A DNA stretch of 38,164 nt from 38-11 sp964539975 (GTDB taxonomy: Bacteria > Bacillota > Clostridia > Tissierellales > Dethiosulfatibacteraceae). The stretch covers positions 1-38,164 of the forward strand of contig CAZIKK010000022.1 in NCBI GenBank assembly GCA_964539975.1. The letters run 5' to 3'. Shown in pieces: positions 8,273 through 16,141 of this stretch. The notes below the pieces were generated by a model. That model ran no database searches. It saw only the letters and a list, made by a program, of their open reading frames with translations, and was not told the origin of the DNA. Numbering within the stretch: position 1 is the stretch's first letter; each line of letters opens with the position of its first letter. A program made the position numbers and the translations under genes.

Positions 8273-9139
8273 TTATTGGTATTTTTTTATCAACCCTTGG
8301 TAGATCTCTTTATCCAACAACTCATGTCGTCGATCGGATGTGATCATAAGTTCATTGTCACAACCATCCGTTGTTCCTTCATTTTTCAAATGCTCAAGTA
8401 ACCTTTCCACCCCCAATACACTTGCCTTCAAAGACGCATTCGCATAGATTACCATCTTGTATCCCAACCGGTGTATCTCTTCATTGGGGATCATTGGCGT
8501 CTTTCCTTTTTCAACCATGTTTAAAATAGTTGGCTTGTTGATTTTTTTTGGAATTTCTGCTATCTGATCTAGTGTGCTTGGTGCTTCAACAAAAATCATA
8601 TCCGCTCCTGCCTCGCAGTAAGCATTCGCTCTTTCAATAGCTTCTTCAAAACTTCCCGTTGCAGATATTGCATCTGTCCTTGCAATCAAAACCATATCAG
8701 GATCTTCTGATCCATCTTTTGCCGCTTGAATCTTTGCCACCATATCTCTTGTTGGAATAACAATATGATCTTCGAAATGGCCACATCGCTTTGGGTTTTG
8801 TTGATCTTCCATCTGTATTCCGGCAATTCCAATTTTTGAATACTCTTTTGCCGTTCTGTAAACATTGATTGGTGCACCATATCCATCGTCTACATCTGCA
8901 ACAATTGGAATGCCAACGGCATCATTTAATCTTTTTGCCATAGCAAGGTTTTCTGTCATCGTAATCAGATTGTAATCAGGAAGACAATAATTCATATTCG
9001 CCAACCCCGCCCCTGTTGCATAGACAATGGGAAATCCTGCATTCTCAACCAATCTTGCAAACAATGCCGTTGTGGCCCCAGGTGCTACTATCAGGTCTTT
9101 ACCGCTTAAAAGCTGTCTTAACATTGTTGATTTCTTCAT
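8273..9139 (-). CDS. Isocitrate lyase/PEP mutase superfamily lyase (methylisocitrate or dimethylmalate lyase type)
   Basis: A 288-residue TIM-barrel enzyme. The catalytic signature KRCGH is at 117-121 with Cys119, and the Mg-binding acidic segment ADVDDGYG is at 81-88. KRCGH is found in true C-C lyases such as methylisocitrate lyase PrpB, which forms pyruvate and succinate, and distinguishes them from PEP mutases. Length matches PrpB and 2,3-dimethylmalate lyase rather than the longer isocitrate lyases. ATG 9139 has an AGGAGAGG site. It is the first enzyme gene after the GntR regulator, and a GntR operator sits in its likely promoter. Candidate substrates are 2-methylisocitrate, isocitrate or 2,3-dimethylmalate; the sequence alone does not decide. 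Confidence 0.85.
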   Translation of the reverse strand: MKKSTMLRQLLSGKDLIVAPGATTALFARLVENAGFPIVYATGAGLANMNYCLPDYNLITMTENLAMAKRLNDAVGIPIVADVDDGYGAPINVYRTAKEYSKIGIAGIQMEDQQNPKRCGHFEDHIVIPTRDMVAKIQAAKDGSEDPDMVLIARTDAISATGSFEEAIERANAYCEAGADMIFVEAPSTLDQIAEIPKKINKPTILNMVEKGKTPMIPNEEIHRLGYKMVIYANASLKASVLGVERLLEHLKNEGTTDGCDNELMITSDRRHELLDKEIYQGLIKKYQ

Positions 9140-9164
9140 TATTCACCTCTCCTGTCTTTCTCAT

Positions 9165-9193
9165 ATTATCTGTATCTTGGATACAATTAATAA
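9165..9193 (-). promoter_or_regulatory. Possible promoter of the lyase-tct-hydratase-isomerase operon
   Basis: Minus strand: -35-like TTATTA (9188-9193) and -10-like GATAAT (9165-9170), separated by exactly 17 bases, all of which are the GntR operator copy at 9171-9187. The -35 is weak (3 of 6), so this promoter may need derepression or an activator. Confidence 0.45.
9171..9188. promoter_or_regulatory. GntR/FadR-type operator, copy 1 (before the lyase gene)
   Basis: TGTATCTTGGATACAATT contains the dyad TGTATC-TTG-GATACA. The same 18 bases recur at 9904-9921 ahead of the GntR gene itself. FadR-subfamily regulators bind short dyads of the form TTGTATNNNATACAA, which this fits. Copying at both ends of the regulator gene argues for a real site. 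Confidence 0.75.
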
Positions 9194-9220
9194 CGTTTTC
9201 ATGTGCCCCTTCTCACATCC

Positions 9221-9889
9221 CTAAAGAAGGCTTTCTTTTGCATTCGTTTTTTCTTTTTTAAACTGATTATAAGAAGATTGAATGTGTGCTGCTGTATATT
9301 TTTCAATCAAATCCTCATCTTTTTTCTCAATCGCATCTACAATTCGTGAATGCTCCTCCAGTATCCGTTGTCTTCTGTCAGGGTTTAGTGCATTCATTGC
9401 TACAATTCTCTTGATCATTTCCCTGACCCGATAGTTTAAATCCACCAAGTATTCACTTTTTGAAATTTCAAATAATTTCACATTGAATCTTTCCACGCTG
9501 GCAATAATTAAATCTGCGGTTTGGTGTTTTTGAGTTTCTATCAAAATTTTTCTCAATTCATCTATGTCTTTTGACGTTGCATTTTGAGCCGCTCTTTTAT
9601 TGATTAATATTTCTATGAATGTTCTTACTAAAAACAACTCTTCGCTCTCACTTGTGCTGATATCCGACACAATTGTTCCTTTGTGGGGATAATAGTCAAC
9701 CAATCTTTCCGTTTCGAGTTTCCTCAAAGCCTCTCTAACAGGTGTCCGGCTTATCCCCAACTGTTCTGCTAAAGACTCTTCTTGCAACCGATCTCCTGGC
9801 TTATATACACCTGTCATAATTTCTTTTCTCAATATATGATAAACTTCATCTCGAATCGGCCGAATTCGGCTTGCAGACAATTTATTCAT
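9221..9889 (-). CDS. GntR family transcriptional regulator, FadR (FCD) subfamily
   Basis: A 222-residue DNA-binding regulator. An N-terminal winged helix (about residues 10-75) carries the GntR signature LAEQLGISRTPVREALRKLE, followed by an all-helical FCD ligand domain (about 80-210) that in relatives binds carboxylates through a metal. The start is ATG 9889, which has GGAG seven to eight bases upstream; a longer frame from a TTG at 9919 would run through the operator and is rejected. Identical dyads at 9171 and 9904 indicate control of the lyase/transport operon and of itself. The effector is probably a substrate or intermediate of that operon (inference). Confidence 0.92.
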   Translation of the reverse strand: MNKLSASRIRPIRDEVYHILRKEIMTGVYKPGDRLQEESLAEQLGISRTPVREALRKLETERLVDYYPHKGTIVSDISTSESEELFLVRTFIEILINKRAAQNATSKDIDELRKILIETQKHQTADLIIASVERFNVKLFEISKSEYLVDLNYRVREMIKRIVAMNALNPDRRQRILEEHSRIVDAIEKKDEDLIEKYTAAHIQSSYNQFKKEKTNAKESLL

Positions 9890-9903
9890 GCATTTTCTCC
9901 TTT

Positions 9904-9921
9904 TGTATCTTGGATACAATT
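9904..9921. promoter_or_regulatory. GntR/FadR-type operator, copy 2 (before the regulator gene)
   Basis: The same 18-base sequence as at 9171-9188; here the dyad extends to TTGTATC-TTG-GATACAA (9903-9919). It lies between the predicted transcription start (about 9944) and the ribosome binding site, a position suited to autorepression by blocking elongation. Confidence 0.75.
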
Positions 9922-9950
9922 GTGCTAATTAGGTAAACTTCCCCATTTAA

Positions 9951-9979
9951 AAAATATCACTCGTCTTCGCCATTGTCAA
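9951..9979 (-). promoter_or_regulatory. Sigma-A type promoter of the GntR gene
   Basis: Minus strand: -35 TTGACA (9974-9979), a 17-base spacer, and -10 TATTTT (9951-9956). The -35 is perfect and the -10 matches at four of six. It lies in the gap between the isocitrate dehydrogenase stop and the regulator start. Confidence 0.6.
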
Positions 9980-10014
9980 TAGGTACTCAACTCTATTTTC
10001 TGGTCACGATCTTG

Positions 10015-11229
10015 TTAAACGATACTCTTTAAACAATTGGCAATCTCCTGAATCATTTCTTGGGTTGTTACCCACTTTTTATTAGCCACTGTTGATATTT
10101 CCATTAAATCTTTTGTTAAAATACCTGCATTAATCGTCTCTATAGTCGCCTGTTCCAGGGAATGGGAAAAGTCAATTAAAGCGTCATTTCGATCCAGTTC
10201 TCCTCTTTTTTTGAGAGCACCTGTCCAGGCAAAAATAATTGCAATAGGATTGGTAGAAGTTGCTTCCCCTTTCAAGTGACGATAGTAATGATTTTTTACC
10301 GTCCCATGCGCTGCTTCGTATTCATACTTGCCATCAGGCGAAACCAATACGGATGTCATTAATGCAAGACTTCCGAATCCAGAAGCAACCATATCACTCA
10401 TCACATCGCCATCGTAATTTTTACACGCCCACAAGACACCACCATCCGAACGAATGATTCTTGCAACCGCATCATCAATTAACGTGTACATGAATGTTAG
10501 GCCTTTTTCTTCGAATTTTTCCCGGTATTCTTTTTCATATAAAGTTTCAAAAATATGCTTAAATTGACTATCATATACTTTTGATATGGTGTCTTTTGAT
10601 GAAAATATAAGATTGATTCTTTCTTCTAAAGCAAATTCAAAACATGTTTTGGCAAAAGAAGCAATAGACGCATCTAAGTTGTGTTGTGCCAGTACAATAC
10701 CGTCTTCTTGAAATTCATGTATTGTTTTTCTTGTTTCATTAAAATCGTTGTCTGTTAAGACTAATTCCGCCTTTGTTCCTGCTTTTACAGTCATACCTAT
10801 AGCAGTGTATACGTCACCATAGGCATGCCTTGCGATGACAATAGGCTTTTCCCAATTTTTTACGTAGGGTTCAATCGTCTCAAAAATAATTGGCTTTCTA
10901 AAGACGGTTCCCTTCAACGCTTTTCTGATAATGGCATTTGGACTTGGCCATATTTTTTTAAGGCCATATTCTTCCACCCTCTCTGTATTGGCCGTAATGG
11001 TTGCACATTTAACGCCAACTCCATATTTCTTTATTGCATGGGCTGCTTCGTAAGTGATCTTATCTTCTGAAAGATCTCTTTGTTTCAAATGCAAATCATA
11101 GTATTCTGTCTTCAAGTCAACATACGGTAATATCAATTTTTCTTTCACCCATGCCCAAAGAAGGCGCGTCATTTCATCTCCATCGATCTCTACAATAGGG
11201 TTTGACATTTCAATCTTATTCATCTTCAT
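10015..11229 (-). CDS. icd: NADP-dependent isocitrate dehydrogenase (eukaryote-like homodimeric type)
   Basis: Oxidises isocitrate to 2-oxoglutarate and CO2. About 404 residues, the usual length of the homodimeric NADP type (human IDH1-like), not the E. coli type. Visible motifs are the N-terminal NPIVEIDGDEMTR, TITANTERVEE, HAYGDVYTA, a late DGDVMSDMVASGFGSLALM and the coenzyme-site segment AAHGTVKNHYY. The substrate loop usually written SPNGTIR reads SPNAIIR here (residues 96-102), an unusual change beside the isocitrate-binding Ser and Asn. The start overlaps the upstream hydratase gene by 14 bases without a clear ribosome binding site, so translation is coupled; ATG 11223 is an alternative. 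Paired with the hydratase it would form the citrate-to-2-oxoglutarate branch. Confidence 0.92.
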   Translation of the reverse strand: MKMNKIEMSNPIVEIDGDEMTRLLWAWVKEKLILPYVDLKTEYYDLHLKQRDLSEDKITYEAAHAIKKYGVGVKCATITANTERVEEYGLKKIWPSPNAIIRKALKGTVFRKPIIFETIEPYVKNWEKPIVIARHAYGDVYTAIGMTVKAGTKAELVLTDNDFNETRKTIHEFQEDGIVLAQHNLDASIASFAKTCFEFALEERINLIFSSKDTISKVYDSQFKHIFETLYEKEYREKFEEKGLTFMYTLIDDAVARIIRSDGGVLWACKNYDGDVMSDMVASGFGSLALMTSVLVSPDGKYEYEAAHGTVKNHYYRHLKGEATSTNPIAIIFAWTGALKKRGELDRNDALIDFSHSLEQATIETINAGILTKDLMEISTVANKKWVTTQEMIQEIANCLKSIV

Positions 11230-13516
11230 CACTCATTTTTCGATTGTAGTTAATTAAAGATCCTGCTAACAAGATTTCCTTTTCTTCTTTTGTCAGTTCA
11301 TCAATTTCCATGGTAATGGGTTGAAGTGTCTCGCTCAAAACAAAAGCTGTGATTTCTTTTTTCCCAGACAAAATAGCTTGTCTAACTTCTGGAATAAAAA
11401 TATAATCTCCTTTGGCCAGTACGCTCTCGTCAGATATCTGAAGTGGGATAATCCCCCAGTTCAAAAGGTTCGAGCGATACCGTTTTGTCGCGTATTCTTT
11501 TGCAATATTTGCCCATGCTCCTAAAACCCTTTGGTTAGATGCTGCTTGTTCTCTTGCGGAACCATCTCCTGGTTTATTGGCATAAATGGTACTGCCGATA
11601 CCTACTTGTAGTGGATCAATATTTTCATACTCATTTATTTTTCTGATTCTTTCATACACTTGTTTGATCTCTTCACTTTCATTGGTGGGATCTATTCCTC
11701 TTTGCCTTTGTTGTTCATACTCAAAAACTTCTTTCGCTCTTCCCACATAATCCGGATCTTTCCTTCCTAGCGTAAATTCTGCCAACTTTAAAGGATTTGA
11801 CCGATAGGAAGATGTTTCACCCGATGGAATCAACTCGTCAGTTGTAGTGACAGAGTCAGTCAGATAAGTTACGACTTTCAATAATATATTCTCAGTTAAG
11901 GCTGCCATCTTTGGCCAGTCTTTGATGTTTGGTCCATATATTAAATCCACAGATTCTTGTGGTTTTCCCCATCCATTATAAACTCGTTTGTTATAAATAG
12001 CAGCATCAAACTTGAACAGTGGTTTTTTATAGTCAATGTTCATTTCGTTGGCACCAGTCAAAACCCCACCATTAATCGCTGTTGCCGCAATAGACCTTGC
12101 ATCCATCAGAGCAACCATCGCATTTTGTCCTTCTGTCGGTTTTGATCCATCTCGATTAGGAAAATTACGAGTAGCATGTCTGATAGACAATTCATTGTTT
12201 GCAGGCGTGTCTCCCGCACCAAAACAAGGTCCACAAAATGCTGGTTTGATAAGTACGCCTGCTGTCATTAGGTCTTCAACAACGCCATCTTTCAACAACC
12301 CAAGATAAGTTGGCTGACTCTCCGGATAAACACTCATAGAGAAGCTATCATTGCCAATTGATTGGTTACGAATGATATCGGCTGCTGCTGCAATATTGTC
12401 ATATGTTCCTCCTGAACAGCCCACAATCGTTCCCTGATTCACATATATCTTCCCGTTTTTGATTTTATCCAACAAGTTGACTTTCGTTTGATTTGATTCG
12501 AAAATTTTTCGACTATTCTCTTGTACGCTGTGGAAAATATCTTCAGCATTGTTCTTTAGTTCCTCAATTGTAAAGACATTGCTTGGATGAAAAGGCAAAG
12601 CGATAGACGGTTTGATTTTAGACAAATCTACCTCTAATACGCCATCGTAAACTGCCATTTCTTCTGGTTTTAATTCCTTGTATTGAGCACCTCTTCCATG
12701 TGTTTCATAGTACTGTTTTACGACTTCATCTGTTTCCCAAATCGAACTCCAACAAGTCGTTTCTGTCGTCATGACATCTATCCCATTTCTAAACTCTACT
12801 GGTAAATTAGCAATCCCTTCACCTATGAATTCCATTACCTTGTTTTTTACGAATCCGTTATCATATACTGCCTTAATGATCGTCAAAGCCACATCATGTG
12901 GCCCCACACCATGTTGGGGGGCACCCCGCAATACAACGGCAATCACTTTTGGGTACCTCATGTCGTAGGTTTGGTCCAAAAGTTGCTTGGCAAGTTCACC
13001 GCCACCTTCTCCAACTCCCATTGTTCCCAAGGCACCATATCTAGTATGGCTGTCCGATCCTAAAATCATATTCCCTGTATTTGTCATCATTTCCCTATTG
13101 TAGGAATGAATGACAGCCAAATTTGGTGGCACATAAATGCCCCCATACTTTTTTGCCGCCGAAAGCGCAAACTTGTGATCATCTTCATTGATGGTACCAC
13201 CTACTGCACACAAACTATTGTGGCAATTGGTCAACACGTATGGAAGGGGAAATGTTTTCATGCCACTCGCTCTGGCCGTTTGTATGATCCCTACATACGT
13301 AATATCATGAGATGTGATTGAATCAAATCTTATTCTCAAATTCTCATTGTCTTCAGATGTATTATGCTGTTGAATGATATTATATGCTATGGTCCCTTTT
13401 TTTGCTTGTTCCCAATCTCTTGAAACATTATCCATAACCAATGGATCCATTTCAAAGTCGGCTACAATCTTTCTTCCTCTTAAAATTGCGGTTTCTTTAT
13501 CTATAATTTTAATCAT
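11216..13516 (-). CDS. Aconitase-family hydratase, YbhJ-like (second paralogue), likely working aconitase
   Basis: A 766-residue [4Fe-4S] hydratase clearly paralogous along its whole length to the one at 2807-5095. DSHT is at 155-158; cluster cysteines are Cys367 (VGCSGG), Cys428 and Cys431 (CGPC); the active-site Arg segment NFPNRDGS and swivel motif GDGSAREQAA follow. The ATG at 13516 has GAGG six bases upstream; the longer frame from a GTG at 13528 is rejected. It overlaps icd, so the natural reading is citrate to isocitrate feeding isocitrate dehydrogenase. No other aconitase is present in the window. A LysR gene is divergent, 295 bases away start to start. Confidence 0.9.
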   Translation of the reverse strand: MIKIIDKETAILRGRKIVADFEMDPLVMDNVSRDWEQAKKGTIAYNIIQQHNTSEDNENLRIRFDSITSHDITYVGIIQTARASGMKTFPLPYVLTNCHNSLCAVGGTINEDDHKFALSAAKKYGGIYVPPNLAVIHSYNREMMTNTGNMILGSDSHTRYGALGTMGVGEGGGELAKQLLDQTYDMRYPKVIAVVLRGAPQHGVGPHDVALTIIKAVYDNGFVKNKVMEFIGEGIANLPVEFRNGIDVMTTETTCWSSIWETDEVVKQYYETHGRGAQYKELKPEEMAVYDGVLEVDLSKIKPSIALPFHPSNVFTIEELKNNAEDIFHSVQENSRKIFESNQTKVNLLDKIKNGKIYVNQGTIVGCSGGTYDNIAAAADIIRNQSIGNDSFSMSVYPESQPTYLGLLKDGVVEDLMTAGVLIKPAFCGPCFGAGDTPANNELSIRHATRNFPNRDGSKPTEGQNAMVALMDARSIAATAINGGVLTGANEMNIDYKKPLFKFDAAIYNKRVYNGWGKPQESVDLIYGPNIKDWPKMAALTENILLKVVTYLTDSVTTTDELIPSGETSSYRSNPLKLAEFTLGRKDPDYVGRAKEVFEYEQQRQRGIDPTNESEEIKQVYERIRKINEYENIDPLQVGIGSTIYANKPGDGSAREQAASNQRVLGAWANIAKEYATKRYRSNLLNWGIIPLQISDESVLAKGDYIFIPEVRQAILSGKKEITAFVLSETLQPITMEIDELTKEEKEILLAGSLINYNRKMSDEDE

Positions 13517-13585
13517 TTTATACCTCACTTCTTGCTATATAAAGCTTGTTTTACCTACTCGCTCAATGTTATTTATCTACTTGAA

Positions 13586-13615
13586 ATTGTATAACAATAC
13601 TAGTTCATAGTCCAA
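13586..13615 (-). promoter_or_regulatory. Possible promoter of the hydratase-icd operon
   Basis: Minus strand: TTGGAC (13610-13615), an 18-base spacer, and TACAAT (13586-13591). A small dyad TTGT-ATA-ACAA overlaps the -10 region and could be a regulator contact. The leader would be about 60 bases. Confidence 0.4.
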
Positions 13616-13726
13616 TACTTATTTCTTTATGCCATCCATAAGTAAAACCTATAATTCTCTTAGTGAAAATGTTTAATCGAATGGTTTTTCTATTTGTTTT
13701 CATGTAAGGTGGCCTTCCGATTTTCA

Positions 13727-13755
13727 TTGCAGTCGTTTGTTTGAAACAGTATAAT
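13727..13755 (+). promoter_or_regulatory. Possible promoter of the lysR gene
   Basis: TTGCAG (13727-13732), a 17-base spacer, and a perfect TATAAT (13750-13755). The rest of the 295-base divergent gap is AT-rich. No confident LysR box was identified, although one is expected there. Confidence 0.5.
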
Positions 13756-13811
13756 ATGAATAACCGTATTTTTACTTCTCACTCACTTGAGTTATATTTA
13801 GGAGAGAGTCC

Positions 13812-14744
13812 ATGAATGAAAAAGAATTGCTTTATGTTAAAACCGTAGCTGAAACCAAAAGTATTTCAAAAGCAGCTAAGCGACTTTTTATTTCTCAACC
13901 ATCTTTAAGTCAATCTATTCAAAAAATCGAAGAGGATTTGGGAGCAAAGCTATTTGCTAGAAATATTGATGGCATGAAACTCACTTTGGTTGGAGAAAAA
14001 TACTATCTTACTGCAAAAGAGATTCTCAACATATACAGTGACTTTAAAACAGAAGTCTCACACATTAATGATCTAAAAAAAGGTCGTATTACATTTGGCA
14101 TTACTGGTTTTATGGCCACTCATCTGCTACCTATTCTCATTCCCGAGTTTGCATCCCGGTATCCGAATGTAGAGATCTATGTCACAGAAGAAAACTCAGC
14201 TGTTATTGAGAACTGTCTTAAAAGTGGTATGATTGATTTTGCAATCATGCACACTCATCCTTCTCAAAACAATACTTCTGTTCTCCACAAAGCGCTATTC
14301 AAAGACCCTTTTTTAGTTGTCACAAAAAAGAACCATCCTATTTCCCAATTCAAAAAGATTAAAGAATCTAGTCCCTATCCTTTAATGGATGTTCAACATC
14401 TTAAAGGGGAGCGCTTCATCCTGCTCGAAAAAGACAAACGTATTCGTCAGATCAGTGACTTGATTTTCAGCACATGCCACATCACGCCCAATATATGTCT
14501 CACTGTGAAAAACTTCGAAACTGCACGCAGACTTTCAAGTACAGGTTTTGGTATGACCCTTATTCCTATGCAATATGCCAAAATTTTCGAGGGCCGATAT
14601 GATGCCGACTACTATGTTATAGATAATCCTCATGCTTATTGGGAAACCTGTGTTTCAATACGACACAACACTTATCTCTCAAAAGCTTCTGAAGCTTTTA
14701 TCGATTTAATTTATTGGTGCTTTGAACACTATCCGCCTATATAG
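13812..14744 (+). CDS. LysR family transcriptional regulator
   Basis: A 310-residue LysR-type regulator. The N-terminal helix-turn-helix (about residues 1-60) shows the family pattern AETKSISKAAKRLFISQPSL, followed by a two-lobed periplasmic-binding-like effector domain from about residue 90. The gene is preceded by GGAGAG at the right spacing. It is divergent from the hydratase-icd operon, the usual arrangement for a LysR regulator and its target, and Bacillus CcpC similarly controls aconitase in response to citrate. That comparison is functional only; orthology was not tested. Its 3' end overlaps the convergent citG by 8 bases. Confidence 0.92.
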   Translation: MNEKELLYVKTVAETKSISKAAKRLFISQPSLSQSIQKIEEDLGAKLFARNIDGMKLTLVGEKYYLTAKEILNIYSDFKTEVSHINDLKKGRITFGITGFMATHLLPILIPEFASRYPNVEIYVTEENSAVIENCLKSGMIDFAIMHTHPSQNNTSVLHKALFKDPFLVVTKKNHPISQFKKIKESSPYPLMDVQHLKGERFILLEKDKRIRQISDLIFSTCHITPNICLTVKNFETARRLSSTGFGMTLIPMQYAKIFEGRYDADYYVIDNPHAYWETCVSIRHNTYLSKASEAFIDLIYWCFEHYPPI

Positions 14745-15606
14745 AATCAACTCTTTCATTAAGAAAATACAACATCAGTGTACACGCTAACAAATCAGCC
14801 GAACCACCCGGACTGATCCTTCTATTGATAAACGATTGGTCCATTTGTTGAATTTTTTTAACGCCTTCTTCTGTACCCATCCCTCCATATGTTAATGCTT
14901 CTTTAGCTTTTTCTTTGGCATAAACCAATCCTTCCATTCCGCCTCGAGCCATAATGTTTGTGTCTTCGCACTGGACAATAATATCCAATAACACGTTGAC
15001 ACAGGCATGGTTTAAGCTTTGTCCCTTTTCTAATAATTGACTTAAATGAGGGTACGCATGGTTTTGAATCGTCGGAAATCCATTGTATGCCTCTCCTCTT
15101 ATTCCGCTCACACCATACTCTAAATATAGTTTAATCCCGGCTGTTTTCTGTTGATTATCGGATTTTGAAAAATCAGCTTCAAATATGTCCGCCACTAACT
15201 TCTTTGTATAATTACAGATAACAGGAACCTCAAAACTTTCATTTTTAATATAAGCGTATGTCGCACCTGCTGCCAATAATCCCATAGAAAATATGGCCCC
15301 TTTATGTGTGTTAATTCCATTCGTTGCCTTCAACATTTGCTCGTCCGCTTCACATCCACACTTTCTCAACATTAAAAAAACCTCTCGCGGATCTTTTTTA
15401 TGATGTGCCCTAACAATGTCTGAACAATCTCTAAAATAGTCTCTTAAAGACAGTGCGCTATCAATGAATGTAAACATGTCCATGTCGTTGTGAGATCCAT
15501 TGTTCAACCGATCTACAAGGCCTGGCTTCGGCGACACCGCCACCTCATACAACATCGCCTTAACTGCACAATATTGTATGCGTTCTCTTAACTGATTTTT
15601 TTTCAT
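14737..15606 (-). CDS. citG: Triphosphoribosyl-dephospho-CoA synthase (citrate lyase prosthetic-group precursor)
   Basis: A 289-residue CitG/MdcB family enzyme that joins ATP and dephospho-CoA to make the precursor of the citrate lyase cofactor, which CitX then loads on CitD. Family motifs are EVAVSPKPGLVDRLNNGSHN near the N terminus, NTHKGAIF in the middle and SPGGSADLLACTLM at the C terminus. It is not in the citCDEFX operon; it is third in a minus-strand group after the MarR regulator and a membrane protein (23 bases from the latter). MdcB of malonate decarboxylase is the alternative, but no malonate genes are present and citrate lyase genes are adjacent. Confidence 0.92.
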   Translation of the reverse strand: MKKNQLRERIQYCAVKAMLYEVAVSPKPGLVDRLNNGSHNDMDMFTFIDSALSLRDYFRDCSDIVRAHHKKDPREVFLMLRKCGCEADEQMLKATNGINTHKGAIFSMGLLAAGATYAYIKNESFEVPVICNYTKKLVADIFEADFSKSDNQQKTAGIKLYLEYGVSGIRGEAYNGFPTIQNHAYPHLSQLLEKGQSLNHACVNVLLDIIVQCEDTNIMARGGMEGLVYAKEKAKEALTYGGMGTEEGVKKIQQMDQSFINRRISPGGSADLLACTLMLYFLNERVDSI

Positions 15607-15629
15607 TTTTTTACCCTATCCCACTTGCA

Positions 15630-16127
15630 TCAATTAGAAAAGAACAATTCAATGACTTTCCTCATAATCGTTGGCAAAAACAGCACCACACTCATAATTC
15701 TGATTAAATGCATCGTTGCTACTGTCGATATGTCCGCACCATATGAATCCGCAATAATCGACATCTCGGTTAATCCTCCCGGAGAACTTCCCAACATAGC
15801 GGTAATTAAATCAATATCTGTCACTTTGTGAATAATGATTCCCAAGACAATGCTAAACAAAAACAGGCCGATTACCATAAAAATAATTGGGAAAAGGCTT
15901 GATTTGATTTGAACAATGCTTTCTCTAGAAAAATTCAAACCTATATAACCTCCAACAACCATTTGTGCTACTAAACGAAAGTTGAAAGGTAAATAGCCTC
16001 TGGCAAATGCTATATTGAAAAGAGCCGAAGCAACCATCGCACCAATAAATGCTCCTGCTGGTATTTTAAGCCTATATCCTATAAAACCGCCCACCAATGC
16101 CACTACTAATGTCTGAAATACATCCAT
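15630..16127 (-). CDS. AbrB-family (PF05145-like) membrane protein, single-repeat form
   Basis: About 165 residues with five or so hydrophobic segments and the glycine-rich repeats typical of the AbrB membrane family (also labelled ammonia monooxygenase-like). Recognisable parts are LKIPAGAFIGAMVASAL near the N terminus and MLGSSPGGLTEMSIIAD toward the C terminus. Full-length members contain two such repeats in about 350 residues, so this is a half-size protein that may dimerise. The start is ATG 16127, directly after GAGGAGG. It sits 14 bases after marR and 23 before citG. A role in carboxylate movement or sensing would fit the context but is not shown by the sequence. Confidence 0.75.
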   Translation of the reverse strand: MDVFQTLVVALVGGFIGYRLKIPAGAFIGAMVASALFNIAFARGYLPFNFRLVAQMVVGGYIGLNFSRESIVQIKSSLFPIIFMVIGLFLFSIVLGIIIHKVTDIDLITAMLGSSPGGLTEMSIIADSYGADISTVATMHLIRIMSVVLFLPTIMRKVIELFFSN

Positions 16128-16141
16128 TTTAGTCCTCCTCT

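Noticed and set aside
1672..9139. Nicotinate fermentation cluster (Eubacterium barkeri type)
   Set aside because: The isomerase and lyase families fit, but the two-subunit dimethylmaleate hydratase, methyleneglutarate mutase and nicotinate hydroxylase genes are absent and a Tct importer is present. Kept only as an alternative substrate idea.
13517..13811. LysR or CcpC-type operator between lysR and the hydratase gene
   Set aside because: A site is expected, and small dyads such as TTGT-ATA-ACAA occur, but none matches ATAA-N7-TTAT or a clear T-N11-A box well enough to call.
14737..15606. MdcB of malonate decarboxylase instead of CitG
   Set aside because: The family is shared, but no malonate decarboxylase subunits occur, while all other citrate lyase genes are adjacent.
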